Positions 23,901-36,339 of a stretch of 64,000 nt of DNA are shown here, piece after piece. The notes below the pieces were generated by a model. The model saw only the letters and a program-made list of their open reading frames with translations, ran no database searches and was not told the origin of the DNA. The stretch covers positions 40,110,755 through 40,174,754 of the forward strand of contig NC_053048.1 in NCBI RefSeq assembly GCF_003473485.1, in the 5' to 3' direction. A program made the position numbers and the translations under genes. This DNA is from Medicago truncatula. Its lineage: Eukaryota > Streptophyta > Magnoliopsida > Fabales > Fabaceae. Within the stretch, counting starts at the first letter, position 1. Every line of letters begins with the position of its first letter.

Positions 23901-26900
23901 CACATGTCAACATTTCTTTCATGGTTTTAACCTGTGTGTGAACTTGGGATGGAACATAATTTAAAGCTAGAGATGTAATAAAATATTATAGTCTTCGCAA
24001 ATACTTTGTATGGTGGTCAAGATCAGTACCTCACAGTATTTCTTCAAATCATCAGCTCCAAGAGAATCAGCAATCTCAAGCAATTGTATTGCATTCCGTG
24101 GCTCCAGTAGAGACTCTGCTGCTACTTTTTCACAGAGACTTTTTAAGCTGGGTGTAGACCTTTGACTAAGATTATCATTTTGAACTGTATCCAAGGAATT
24201 ATGGGAATCAATATCCTCAAATAAGATGTCTTCACTTAACTCGTCCATACTACTTCCGTTATTCGACTTGAGTTTCTGAGAATTATCAATCGTGTTGATA
24301 GGGTAGACAGGATGATAGAGGGAAGCCACAATTAACAAATGTGTTTCACCAACTGAAACTGAAGTAGCCTTCTTTACACCATGCATCCGAGTTGCAACAA
24401 ACGGCTTATCCTTACCTTTCTTCCCGTCCCACATGTAAACATCACCTGTAGCTGTAACTGCAGCAGTCCAGTACTTTCCAGCAGATATGTTCACCATATT
24501 TCTTCCACACATAGCATATAACTGTACAATATTGTTTTATTAGAGACCAAAAATAAAGGAGAGAAATGCTTATAACCAACAAGTTTGTACAGAAAATTGT
24601 AACATAAGTGGAGAGAGGAATTCAGAGAAAAAGAACCTGTTGGCATCTAAGATCAGGATCAGAGGAGATCCAATAAAATAGTGCACCATCTTCTGTAAGA
24701 GCCATGCTGTGTGCCATTCCAGCAGCTATAGAAACTACGTGAAGTCGTTCCTTGCGATGAAATTTTAAAGGAATGCTTCCACTTTTCTTTAAGTTCCTAG
24801 TAATCACTACACGTTTTGGAGTAACAAGTCGATGACCCCAGGTAAATACCTGCAAAACAAGGAAGATTAGATATAAAGATGAAGACAAAGAACTACTATG
24901 AAAAAAACCTACAGACATGACAACAACTATATATACTTGGTATAACTAAAAATCATGATAGGATGCTCGTTTCATATCCTTGTACCTGAAAAAAATTAAG
25001 TAGTTGAACTTGAACATAATTTTGGGAAAGAACAATATCAGTGCCCAAAAAAGTTAGGCCTTATTCCTCTGTAAATGTTTGCATTCCAAATTTGTGGTGC
25101 AGGAGCAGTAGAAAGGTTATTAAAAGTAACTACAGTTTCTTACAATTACAAGAAGTTTAACTTGTAACAAAAAGACCATAATCAGCAAATAGTTACCTCT
25201 CCGTCAGATCCTAATACAATTGTGTGATATTTTGCTGCAGAAACTCTAGTTAAAATCTTTCCTTTCAAGGATTCAACCACATGTGGGGTGTAGTTAGATG
25301 CCGAGTTTGAGGTGCCATAACCAAGCTGACCCTCTCTATTGCACCCCCAAGTAAAAACTTCACCTAAATCAGAAATTACAGCTGTGTGCTTGTTTGCTGC
25401 AGCAACGGCAACAATTCTTGACCTCAAAGTAGATACTCTACGAGGTGTGGGTTGTGTATCCACAGAAGTGTACCCAAGCTGTCCTTCTGCATAACAAGAA
25501 AAAAGAAAAGGTTGACGTCAATGTTGTCTCGCTCTCAAATTTCATACACAAAAACATAAACAAATACAAGACTCTCTACAATACAAGGATATGGGGAAAA
25601 GAATACTAGGTTGCATCCAGTAAAGTAATTTACACTCTACAATACAAGACTCATAACTTAATCAACATAGATATAGTCAAATATCGTCAAGTTTTACCTC
25701 TATTGGATCCCCAAGTGAACACTTCCCCACCCTGAGTAGCAACAACGGTATGATGCTTAGCTGCAGCAATTGCCATCACTCTGCGAGAACCTAGACCAGA
25801 AATCACCTGGCGGGGAGTGATGACGGCAGCTTGACCACTGCAATGAGTATAACAATATAAAAACTCCTTCTCAAAAGAGTCCGATAGCATAAACAGATGA
25901 CATAGGATGTGGATCTCCAAATTTTGAAAACCAATTTTTTTTATTATTTCAAAGGAGGACTTAAGACAGTAAACTGGACTCTCATCCAAGGTAGAGAAAT
26001 TTTCTGAATAAACTCAACCTAATTAAAATTATCAATAGATGGTAACGCCAATACGAACAAAATGGGTATTCGATTAAAACAGAAACAAACCATATACCTG
26101 TGTATGTCAAAATCAGGATGCCCTAGACGGCCCCCCCTTCCGAATCCCCAAGTATACACTTCTCCACGATCAGTAAGGGCCACACTATGGAACTTTGCCG
26201 CAGAAATCAGCTTAATGATTGAACCATTAAGTGAATCAACTTTGCATGGCAGCTTCTGGATATGCGCATTTCCAGTACCAAGCTGATAATTTGCACCACT
26301 GCCCCAACTAAATAGCTCAGTGGCAACTAAAGATAAACCAAAGTCAGGTCGTCTTACTATTTGACTAGTTCCTATTATTGGCAACAACAATCCAAATCAT
26401 AACAAAGTAGTCAGATCAGAGCAAGGCAACTTATACCTGAACTGTGTTCATTTCCAAAAACCTGAAACACATTGCCAGATATAAGATCTACAGGTATACG
26501 AGATTTAGAATCCTCCAATGTAATTGAGGCACCATGCTGAAGAAGGATGCTTGCAATAGCAAGATGACCAAAATGCAGGGCCCTGTGAAGGCTACTCCAT
26601 CCTGATTCTCCATCCTGAAAATAAAATAAGTTTCACCATTAATAGACTAAAGGGATAAAGCAATAGCTAGTTTCTCCTAAATTATAACTTCCCTTCGGTA
26701 TATAAGCACTATGAAATAATGAAAATTTTCTGGTCTAAATATTTGAATGAATCAATGCAAAACAATGAGACTACTGTGGACAATGATTAGATAATTAAAC
26801 AATACCAAAAAATTAGTAAGCCAGATGAATAAAAATGATATGACATTATGACTACCAGAGTTGCAAACAAGAATACCACCTTCCTCGGTATCAATGGTCA

Positions 26901-27883
26901 GGAAATAATTAAGGTGGACAATCCAGATTAATATCAATCTTGGATTGCAAGTGGCACTTCAAAAATTTATATTAGAGGTCATTTTAACATAGTTTATTAA
27001 CTATTTACCATACCAAGGCTTAAATCCAAGTGGTGAAATTTGAAGATCATCGCAGATTTTGCAAATGTTGCTGTTAGTCACTTGTAACGGTGAAGAATAA
27101 TAAATAATTTCCATAAAAACAAAGAACTCTTATAAGGATACTAAGTTTCTTTAGAAGTTAGTGTTGATGGTTTTATGAAAACAAGATCTTTTGTTGTGCA
27201 ATTTCCTTCGGTGCACTGCGTTTTTCAGCTCATACAATTTAAAGGGGTATAAATCAATGAAATACTACTTAAATGATAGAAAACCGTAAAGATGAACCCC
27301 AGAACTTCCTTGCTATGTAGTTTTAAAATTCACCAAAATTTATAAGCAGACCTTTCAATCATTTTCTGAATTAATCCAAGCTTAGATCATGGAAAAGTAG
27401 TTAAACAGCCATTCACTGCTTAATGTACACAAAGTGATTAAAATAAAATGTAGAATGATCATTCGTTACAAGTTAATAAACACAATTACTCCTTATGATC
27501 TTGATTTTTGAGAATTAAATAAGAAACAGTCACAAAACCAATGCTTCTTATATAAAAAGACAAGCATGTATTTGTAAAACTATAAAAATAAGAAAAGAGA
27601 GTTGTCATACTCGGGCATCAGGATCTGCACCAGCCGCAAGAAGCCTCCTTACAATGGGAATGTGGTTTCTCCAAGCTGCAACATGAAGAGGAGTCAGCCC
27701 GTAGGTGTTCCTCACATTGATATTGCCCCCACTCTTTTTTAGTGATGACAATGCCGACTCTACGTCATTCAGAGATCCTTCACGCACAACAAGCCACAGA
27801 TCTTTTGGAGATCCAGAACAAACTTTGCGACCTGTTTTCTGCAAATTCTGCTTCTGTGCATGTGGACAACTAGCTACTTCCAT
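20985..27883 (-). CDS. Ankyrin-repeat and RCC1-repeat protein (IBtk-like)
   Basis: Ten coding exons: 27611-27883, 26437-26614, 26098-26326, 25698-25837, 25197-25486, 24637-24849, 24030-24521, 22744-23418, 21637-22176 and 20985-21209. All junctions are GT-AG and in phase. The sum is 3255 nt, or 1084 residues, about the length of the Arabidopsis ankyrin/RCC1 family protein. Ankyrin repeats occupy about residues 25-140 (GLTPLHVAAWRNH, GWSSLHRALHFGH). RCC1 beta-propeller repeats run about 150-480 (LFSWGSGANYQLG, VYTWGFGRGGRLG, VFTWGCNREGQLG). A BTB/BACK-like helix block follows near 570-620 (AIQLLEIADSLGADDLKKYC). The C-terminal 450 residues are low-complexity and basic, with KKGKSSKKQRRK and LREIQDQQ/LRDIQMQQ motifs. 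Animal IBtk is a Cullin-3 adaptor; the plant role is not established. Confidence 0.93.
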
Positions 27884-29189
27884 TATTACAAAATATACAC
27901 TCCAAATATGTTATTTTTCACAAAATTTTATCGTCTTTAAGTTGACTCCAATCGCTCAGCAGTTGTATTATGTTAACCTGTTATTGGTAATTTCAAGAGC
28001 CAGACTCTCTAAAGCTAATTCACTCTCCAAAATACACTTGAACACCTAACGAAAATAAATAACTCTGGCCATTGAGTCATTCAGTTGATACTCACTAATC
28101 CATGCTAATGTGATATAGTAATCAAAACTTCAACTAGAGATACCCAGATACAAGTGGAAATAGTTGTCTGCTAACCTACCACCAACACCATCATCGCCAC
28201 ATCTTGATCACAATATCATTTACCGAAAAACTATTGACAATGCTCAGCACCGTTCACAAGCCACAGTGAAATCTGGATAAACAAAGCAATTCAACCATTG
28301 GTAAGACAAATCTCGTGGCAAAAAGATAACTTTTAGGAAAGGAAAGCGCACAAACATGCATAGGCAACCAAAGATCTTAAGCATATAATATCACTCTATT
28401 GGGGCATATAAGCTGCTAAGAACCGACAGAACTCATATCAAACAAATCTTCAAATTGAAGTCACTAAATGTATCTCATGAAGGTTGCAACTGTGCAAGTC
28501 AAAATGTATCTAATTATAATCAAAATTATAACTTCACAACAAGATCACAGCTGATACTAATGTATATTGAAACCAGTGAGACAACTAATTCTTCTGTTTG
28601 GTGGAAATAAAAGATCTACAAGCTCATCAGTTCACAACATTAAGAATAATCATCATAAAGATTATCACAATTGACACAATGCAAGCCATTTTGGAAGGAA
28701 AATAACAACCAACCACAAAATTTCATATGCAAAGTTTCCTATTTGATCCACACACTCAAAAAACTAATTCATTACCTTCACACAAATACTAACAATTACT
28801 CAAACAATTAAATCAAGACATGACAACAACCTCAAAACAACACAGTTCAAAACAACAACAAAAAACATCACAGTTCCACATGATCAAGTACTTCAAAAAA
28901 AAAAAAAAAAACTTTACACAAAAACAAGAACACCCTCTCACTCATCACACATCATATCTCAAAAATCACAAGATCACCGCCATACCAAGTGACCAAAAAC
29001 ACAATCTTCAACAAAAAAAACAATAAAAACAGCAATGCAACAACGACCCACATGAATCATTTTGTTGGATCACACGCAACATACCCAGCTGACAATTTTC
29101 CACAAAAATGAAAAATTGAAGAGACCCATTTGATTAAAATTGAAAACAAAATAAGAAGTGATGAAAAAAAGGGAAATGAATGCGTGTAA

Positions 29190-29345
29190 CTCACCTCTTT
29201 ACCCTGTTGAGAAAAAACTCAAAACTTGTCCAAAGAATATGAAGTTTGAAGTTAAGATGAGAAGAGTTATAGATGATGATTTTTGTGACCAAAGAGCATC
29301 GATTATCGAAACCCAGAATATACCTTCGTACACACAATTTCTATA
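29190..29345 (-). promoter_or_regulatory. Probable 5'UTR exon of the ankyrin-RCC1 gene
   Basis: On the minus strand a good donor, GAG|GTGAGTT, lies at about 29195. Candidate acceptors occur upstream of the start codon (27890-27990). A TATA-like run, CATATATAAAA, is at about 29370-29382. The layout suggests a short noncoding first exon and a 1.2-kb leader intron (about 27.95-29.19 kb) that otherwise holds no gene. Confidence 0.45.
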
Positions 29346-29564
29346 AGGGAATAATAAAAATTGAATTTTTATTTTTTATATATGGAAATGAATTGAATTT
29401 AATTAAAAAAGAGGGATATGGGAGGAAAAAGTCATACACGAAAGGGGTAATTTTGGAATTTGATATGGTTTATGTTTGGGCCAAAACGACCCCGACTTTG
29501 CGAAACGTTAGGTCCAACGACGAGGTCTGAGTTGTGTCTTCGACCAAACAAAGTAAGGTATCTA

Positions 29565-29578
29565 GTGACACGTGTTTA
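29565..29578. promoter_or_regulatory. G-box (CACGTG) upstream of the ankyrin-RCC1 gene
   Basis: GACACGTGTT at 29567-29576 is a perfect G-box core, about 220 bp above the inferred transcription start. It is a binding word for bZIP and bHLH factors. Occupancy is unknown. Confidence 0.4.
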
Positions 29579-29814
29579 GATAAGAAGCTGACATGTGTAT
29601 ATAATGACGACATAACATGATAATATGACGACTATGACGCAGAAAAGATAAAGAAAGTCTTTCACTTCTAAAGAAGCGGAACTTTTTCTTTTTCATTAAT
29701 TAAACATTTTTATAAATTACCACAAAAAAAATATTTTTATAAATAACAAGGAAATACATTTTATCCCTAAAAAAAAAAAAAACACATTTTATTCTCTGAA
29801 ATTGAAACTTTCGT

Positions 29815-30050
29815 TAAAAAACCTATCACCTCTTTAAAATTGTCAAACGTTGATCAATTTGCCTCATCCATCAATTTCCTCCATTAGTCAACATGATATG
29901 GCATTTGACTATGTCACAGGGGAGTAATTTTTTATTTTTGAAAAAAAAAATCTGGATTTCTTTACGGTTTTGTGGAAATACCCCCCTTGAAATTTATAAT
30001 AATCAAGTAAAATGGTCCTTATGACAAAAAAATATTCTTTTGCTCCCAAT
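29815..30050 (+). repeat. Dispersed repeat, inverted relative to about 32720-32945
   Basis: The phrases 'cttgaaatttataataat', 'catttgactatgtcac' and 'aaattgtcaaa' recur in reverse orientation at 32720-32945. The two partial copies of one unclassified family flank the transposon cluster between them. Confidence 0.4.
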
Positions 30051-30243
30051 TTTTTTATCTATATTATCATCATCATCAAAGGCCTTTATTTTGACCCATG
30101 TTGCAGGAATCAAACAAACAAATCAAAAATATTGTCAAATTTCTAAAACAAGTTGAATGTGATTTTGTCGTTTTGATTTCAAGCTTTTCTTTTCCTTATT
30201 TTCCTTGTATATTTTATAATAATTAGCTTTTGTTAACATCATA

Positions 30244-30499
30244 CTCCCTCTGTCCCGCAATAGATGATCCATTTGAAATTTTTTAATTTTGACCTAACTT
30301 ACTTTGACCGTATTTTTCTATTAATATACAAAGAAAAATAATATCATATAAGATGTCGTTAGATTAGTCTCGATAAATATTTTCAAAATATCAAATTTTT
30401 ATAATTTTTCTAATATATTATTCAAGATATTTAAGCTCAAAGTTATACATTGACATATATAACAAAGTCAACTGTATTAAGTATTATGGGACGGAGGAG
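30244..30499. mobile_element. Stowaway-type MITE
   Basis: It begins CTCCCTCTGTCCCGCAATA after a TA and ends with the complement GGGACGGAGGAG, 256 bp. CTCCCTCCGTCCC is the signature terminus of Tc1/mariner-derived Stowaway elements. The right-hand flank is TT rather than TA, so one target base has changed. Confidence 0.8.
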
Positions 30500-30865
30500 T
30501 TCTGTTTTCTTGGAATTGTGCTCAGGTCATGAGGAAATGTTTTTCCAAGAAAATATCAAGGTTTCCACTATTTTACTAATCCACATCGTCGTAGTATAAC
30601 TAATTTCTTGCATACACCTACCATGGATGAAATGATTGCAATGAGGAAGAAAAAATATAGCATCTTTTGAATACTTATTAGTTGGTTGGATGCCAAGGCA
30701 TTTTTCAATATTTGACAATTATATTTATCATCCTATTACATTTTTCAACTATTAATCTTTCATTCCATCTTATTGATTTTGATTGAAACCGATTACATTA
30801 AAGAGAACATGGAGTAAGATGCCACTTTGGCACATCCCAAAATTGTTGATTCCATGGGTGCCTAG

Positions 30866-31765
30866 TAGGGGTGGACATCGGTCGGGGTGGATCGGAATTC
30901 GGGCTCAAAATCCCAATCCGAGTTAACCGTCGGATGTGAAAGTCCCACCCTTCTCCGTCCGTTTGCTTCCATCGGTTAAATCGGATTCGGTTTATGCGGT
31001 TTGTCGGATACGCCGGACGAGTAGAATCGGTAACCGATTTAAATTCCAGTAAAAAAAAAAACATAGAAGAAGAAGAATTGATGAAAAAATACTACAGAAG
31101 AAAACGCACAAAATTCATGACAAGGTTACAACTTACAATACACATTAACAACAGAGAAAGCTAAAAATTTACAGACCTATGAAATTTCCAGATCAAAAAC
31201 TTCAATACAAATAGGAAAAGGAAAGAAAAGAACGAAATTAGATCATATCAAGAATGGGGAAGAGCATGAAAGCATAAAACCCCCATAAATCATTACAGAT
31301 CTGTCCAAATGAAAGTATTCCTTCTATTTTCGTTTGCAATGAGTTTTCTTTTCAGACTCTCTTAGTTTGTGAATCTGGATTTATGTTGTTGTTCGTGAAG
31401 AAGGAGAGGAAGAGATTGACGGATTGGTCGCCGGAGCAAATTGAGAAGAGAAAGCATCAGCGGCGGCTAGGGTTATGTGTGGGATGAAGGCTGTTTTTTG
31501 GAGATGATATTTATAAAAACAAAACGACACAGTTTGATAATAAACATAATAAATGATAATAATTATATAATAAATATACATTGGGCCGGTCGGATACGGG
31601 CTCCATTGGGTTCGGATTAGCCACTCGAAGCCGTCCATACCAAACCACAGAAGACCGGGTTCTCTAACCCGTTTGAACCGTGTTGACCGTTAAACCGACC
31701 CGACCACCCGCGGGTTATTCGGACCGGACGGATTGGGCCGGATTCGGTTTTTTTGTCCAACGCTA
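30866..31765. mobile_element. hAT-like non-autonomous element, 8-bp target duplication
   Basis: A 900-bp element bounded by the perfect 8-bp direct repeat GTGCCTAG (30858-30865 and 31766-31773). Its termini, TAGGGGTGGACA and the complement of TAGCGTTGGACA, are short and imperfect, as in hAT elements. Both subterminal regions are rich in CGG/CCG words (TCGGATTCGG, AACCGACCCG) in inverted arrangement. The interior (31050-31500) has lower repetition and reads like a promoter plus leader on the minus strand, with CCTAGCCGCCGCTGATG near 31465. It could be a relic of the parent element's 5' region or captured host DNA. No transposase was found. Confidence 0.85.
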
Positions 31766-32023
31766 GTGCCTAGGCGACCTGAATGTCTATATTCAAATAC
31801 CTTGGGTAGCTTATTTTGTTTCAAAGCACATGATATGAAGATACTACAGTGATTTTATAGAGATTGATATCAGTTAAATATTTTTATATCTCTCACTCTC
31901 AAAAATCAGTTAAATATTGTCTCTTGCTCCTCCTTTGAGGCGAACTTTAAAGGAACTTGTGTCTGGTCTATAATTTGAAGGTTGAATGCAGTTGTAAAAA
32001 AATCTTCAATTATGAAACTCTAA

Positions 32024-32380
32024 GGGTGTGTTTGTTTCAAGTTTACCAAATTTATTCCTAGGAATAACATTCCTTGGAATATAAAGATGGGAATTTTATT
32101 CCAAGGAATTTATGAAAAATATGTTTGGTTAGCTTTATAATATTCCTAGGAACCATAAAAATAGGGATTATAATAGGTAAACTATTTATGAATTTATTCC
32201 CATCTCCATGGGAACTTTATTCCCACCATTTTCCTTGGGAAATTTTTTCTATTCCCAGGAACATTTTATCATTTTATACCCAGGAATAAAATTTAGTAAA
32301 CTTGTAACAAACATAGGCATATACATTCCTATCATTTTATTCCCGGGAATCAACAATTATAACTTGAAACAAACACACCC
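32024..32380. mobile_element. Tourist / PIF-Harbinger MITE
   Basis: 357 bp with inverted termini GGGTGTGTTTGTTTCAAG and complement, flanked by the 3-bp direct repeat TAA (32021-32023 and 32381-32383). The internal arms carry repeated 'ttcctaggaat' and 'attcccagg' words in inverted order. Trinucleotide TWA duplications are diagnostic of the superfamily. Confidence 0.85.
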
Positions 32381-32459
32381 TAAGTACCCTACATACTATT
32401 AATACCTTGATAGTTATTTTTTGTCATCTTAGCTATATATAGAACTGTTGCAAGATATT

Positions 32460-32709
32460 CTCTCCGTTTCTTTTCTTTTGATGTTTTAAGTGATTGCACA
32501 AGTATTAAGAAATCATTAAAGTATAGGAATAGTTGGAAGGTTTAGACTAAAATGTCCTTATTATTGCATTTATTATTGAAACTTCCAATTAATTGGTGTG
32601 TTTTTCAACAAGGGTAAAATTGGATAAAAATATTAAAAATCCTAAAACATCAAATATTTTGAAATCAAGTTGAAGTTCTAAAACATCAAAAGAAAAGAAA
32701 TGGAGGGAG
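32460..32709. mobile_element. Stowaway-like MITE
   Basis: Inverted ends (CTCTCCGTTTCTTTTC on the left, GAAAAGAAATGGAGGGAG on the right) continue into a long stem, with 'ttttgatgttttaa' opposite 'aaaacatcaaaa'. Right flank TA. About 250 bp and no coding content. Confidence 0.75.
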
Positions 32710-32947
32710 TACATTTGCAAGCAAATGAATTTTTTTTTTTGTCAAAGGGACCAATTTGCTTAATTATTATAAATTTCAAGGGGCATTTTGCGCTTCAGTG
32801 CAAAATTTCAATGAGGTATTTGCACATAAGCATAAAAAAAAAATTCAGATTTTTTTCCAACAAAAAATATGAAGAAAAAAAAGTTACCCTTGTGACGTGG
32901 CAGTAACATGTAGGCAGTCAAATATCTACTCTTGACCTAGTCTCCCT

Positions 32948-33550
32948 CTAATTGTTGGGATTTGGATAATTGTTGAGATTTTCGTAGTTAGATGGGTAAT
33001 TAGAAAAATTTTGGGTGTTGAAATTGTTATTATTGGGATCCATTTCACTAAAAATAAGATTAAAAACTTCACTTAGTTTGCTACTAGAAAGATAATAATA
33101 AGATGAAGATAGTGAAAAACTTGGTTTTTTTTTTGTGTCCAAATCAAATGAACCAAGTCTCTATTTATAGAGAAAAAAATCATGAATTTTGGTAAAAAAA
33201 AATAAAAATAATTAATTTCGAGTGAAATAATTGAGTTGAAATTATTAAGATGATAAAAATCCAGACAACCAATCACAATCTGCCACGTTTCATCCATTAT
33301 CCATATGCAATCTTGTCTCTCCGCCTCTCCTGCAGCTCACTCGCGCCTGTCGGCGCGTGTTGCGCACGAGCCATGCTTGGCCAATTGTTTGCTTCCGCGT
33401 GTCCCTGTGGCAGTCGGTTAAACAATGTTGAATGTGTTCAACACTTCCCTCCTCCATGTCATCTCTCAACACCATTCAACATGCCATTGGAGCTTCATCA
33501 CATGTTGAATCTCTCATTCAACACAATCATCGGACATGGTCTAATGAGGT
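32948..33550 (-). mobile_element. 5' fragment of a PIF/Harbinger-like gene
   Basis: On the minus strand an Asn-rich start, MDPNNNNFNTQNFSNYPSN, begins at 33043 and stops after 31 residues (32948). This N-terminus resembles the SANT/Myb-like accessory protein of legume PIF/Harbinger transposons, often mis-annotated as a GST T3-like protein. Upstream lies a plausible TATA box, CTATAAATAGAG (about 33163-33174), and then GC-richer sequence with repeated 'ttgaatg/cattcaa' words to about 33550. The rest of the gene is missing. Family call is from memory of similar proteins. Confidence 0.45.
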
Positions 33551-33559
33551 AGACTAATA

Positions 33560-34330
33560 AGGTTGAAATTGTATACGTTTCAAAAGATCCTTTGAACTTT
33601 CTTTGTAAGTGGAGTGAAACAAGAAAAGTACTTGATTCTTTTGTCTTTGTCTGTTTTTATCATTATAACCTATATTGCATTCTCAATTGTTGTTAGGGGA
33701 GATTGTATAGTCACTTCATTTTGCACATGCGGTTTCTTTCATGATAATATATCATTTTGCTCTCTTCTCATGGCCCGCCAAGCGTATCGGATGGTCACTT
33801 TGCCAATGAATCAACAAAAGGTCCTATTTTAAGACGGAGTGCTACAAGCTGGGTTTAAATTCATAACAATATACAGTTGTTGAAAGGATCCATGAATGAG
33901 GTCAAGGATTTATGTGTCAACCAAGCATGCCAAACTCTTTTAAGTTATGCAGCTTCTAGTGAAACGAGCCATGAACACTTCTGCCAACTACTTCAAATGT
34001 TTTACAGACTTATTTGGAAGGAGCAAGAACCATAGGACGACAACTATTTTTAAAATGTAAGGGAAAATAATGCATTTGATAGGTTAGAGGATCGTTGCAT
34101 CATCATTCTAGCGTTGAAGAGATGCGTATGGATCCATATTCCCATCATAATCTTCCTGATTTTAACTTGCTCAAGCTTTGTGCCGAGACGAGCACCTCAA
34201 ATTTAATCATTGTTGGACCTCAGTATTTGGCCTGATTGCTCATTTATGAATGAGCTTTCTTGTTCGATGATCCATAAGATCACTGGGTTGAGCTTTTTAA
34301 GGTCATACCATTACACCAATGAGCCTAATT
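33560..34330. other. Unclassified stretch before the nested transposons
   Basis: Mixed sequence with only short open frames. Base composition looks more coding-like than the flanks in places (33850-34320). I could not match it to a family. It may be a decayed transposon interior. Confidence 0.3.
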
Positions 34331-34569
34331 TTAGGGGGATGTATAGGGGTGGGCAAAAAGAACCATGAACCGAACCGAACCGCGCGAACCGAACCAAAAA
34401 TAACCAAACCATTATAATGGTTCACGAACCGAACCGTTAATTTATTAACAGTTCTTGAACCATAACCAAACCATCTTGAACCGTTTGAACCGAACCAAAC
34501 CACTAGAACTGTTTTTTTTTTTTTTTTGTTTTTTTTAAGGAAACCACTTGAACTCTTTGTTGGATCTTT

Positions 34570-35760
34570 CCAAAAAAACAACTTATTTAAAATAGCTTAT
34601 TTTAAAAAACAACTTATTCAAAACATCTTATTTTATGAAAACAACTTACTTTAAAGAACAGCTTATTCAAAACAACTTAATTGAAAAATAGCTTATTCAA
34701 AACAGCAAAGCTTATTTTATGCTAAACACCTTATTTTAAAAACAGCTTATTCGAAACAGCTTATTTTCAAAAAACAACTTATTCAAAACATGTTTTGAAT
34801 AAAATAAGTCGTTTTAAAATAAGCTACTACCTCCGTCCCTAATTATAGGACCCTTTTGAAAAAATAACGGGAATTAAGATAGTGCATATTTGTATTAAAT
34901 ATGTTTGTAATTACTATTGTTTTTACAATTTTATCCTTTAAGAGAGATGGTTGGTTTATGTAAATAGAGACATGTATGTAAAGAAATAATTAATGTAGTT
35001 GGAAATAGCAAAGGGGTCTTATAAAAAGGGACAAAAAAAATCTCAAAAGGGTCTTATAATTAGGGACGGAGGTAGTATTTTTTAAAATAAGCTGTTTTGA
35101 ATAAATTGTTTTGCATGAAATAAGTTGTTTTGATTAAGTTGTTTTTAAAAAGAGATCATAACAAGCTATTTTTAATAAAATAAGCTTTTTAGAATAAGCA
35201 GTTTTTCATAAAAAAAAGCTGTTTTGAATAAACTGTTTTCAAAAATAAGTTGTTTTTCAAAAAATAAGTTGTTTTTTAAAATAAGGTGTTTTGCATAAAA
35301 TAAGCTGTTTTGAATAAGTTGTTTTTCATAAAATAAGCTACTATTTATCAAATAAGCTGTTTTGAATAAGCTGTTTTTTTTAAAATAAGGTATTTTCATA
35401 AAATAAGCTATTTTGAATAAGTTGTTTCTTAAAATAAGGTGTTTTCATAAAATAAGCGGTTTTGAATAAGCTATTTTTAAAAAGAGATCGTAATAAATTG
35501 TTTTTCATAAAATAAGCTATTTATCAAATAAGCTGTTTTTTTTAAATAAGGTATTTTCATAAAATAAGCTATTTTGAATAAGCTGTTTCTTAAAATAAGG
35601 TTTTTTCATAAAATAAGCGGTTTTGAATAAGCTATTTTTAAAAAGAGATCGTAATAAATTGTTTTTCATAAAATAAGTTTTTTTGAATAAGCTGTTTTTT
35701 AAAATATACTGTTTTGCACAAGATAAGCTGTTTTTGAATAAATAAACTACTCTAACTTTT
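34570..35760. repeat. Inverted minisatellite, about 25-30-bp AAGCTGTTTTGAATA units
   Basis: Dozens of diverged units related to AATAAGCTGTTTTGAATAAG. Units run in one orientation from 34570 to about 34793 and in the opposite orientation from there to 35760. The array is interrupted by the Stowaway MITE. The right arm contains a higher-order duplication: the block around 35340-35490 recurs at 35510-35670, including 'aaaaagagatcgtaataaat'. Confidence 0.85.
34827..35075. mobile_element. Stowaway MITE (innermost layer)
   Basis: 249 bp with near-perfect inverted ends (CTACCTCCGTCCCTAATTAT and complement) and TA target duplications at 34825-34826 and 35076-35077. It sits inside the minisatellite of the hAT-like element. 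Confidence 0.93.
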
Positions 35761-36339
35761 AATTTTAATTTGTTATTTTTTATAATAAAAGTGGTTTTAT
35801 TCATTGGATAAAAAATATTTGTTTTGGTTCGGTTCGGTATGGTTAATAGGTAAGCAAATGGTTAACCAAACCATAACTTTGGTTCAGTTCGGTTAGCTTC
35901 AAACTTGAAACGATTCGGTTCGGTTTTCCCGAACCATTTCAAAATTACGGTTCGGTTTTTCGGGTTAACCGAACCATGCCCAACCCTAGATGTATTAGAT
36001 TAGGATTCTATGAGATTTTAAAAGACTTTTTAATTATGAAAAAGTCTTATGGTATTCAATCAAGACTTTTTGCAACTTAAAAAAAGCCTTGTGGTATTCA
36101 ATCAAGACTCTTTGTCATTTTAAAAAAGTCTTGAGGTATTCAATCAAGACTTTTCATCACTTAAAAAAAGTCTCATGGTATTCAAAATCATTTAAATTTC
36201 GAAGGATTGTTTAATAAATTGGATTTTGATGGATTTTGTGGGATTTTGTAGTGTAATTTTAACAAGAAAAAGTCTTTTATGAAAAGATGAGATTTATTTA
36301 GATTGTTTTTCTTTTAAAATTTACTATCTCTTTCTTCTC

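Larger units (their letters stand above)
34345..35987. mobile_element. hAT-like foldback element (middle layer)
   Basis: 1643 bp, starting AGGGGTGGGCA and ending TGCCCAACCCT. It is flanked by an 8-bp direct repeat with one mismatch (GGATGTAT at 34337-34344, AGATGTAT at 35988-35995). The subterminal zones are GAACCGAACC on the left and GGTTCGGTTC on the right. The interior is an AT-rich minisatellite whose left arm reads AACAGCTTATTC and whose right arm reads its complement GAATAAGCTGTT. The polarity switches at the palindrome AAAACATGTTTT near 34787-34798. The whole element can thus fold on itself. Short frames inside the repeats are artefacts. Confidence 0.85.

Noticed and set aside
30527-30718. 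63-codon minus-strand frame with a RING-like CNHFIHGRCM
   Set aside because: Only half of a possible RING pattern is present, with no splice partners nearby. It is adjacent to a MITE, so evidence is too weak for a gene call.
35172-35804. Lys/Phe/Leu-rich frames with repeated FKNSLFKTAYF
   Set aside because: These are translations of the AT-rich minisatellite inside the foldback transposon. The periodicity belongs to the DNA repeat, not to a protein.
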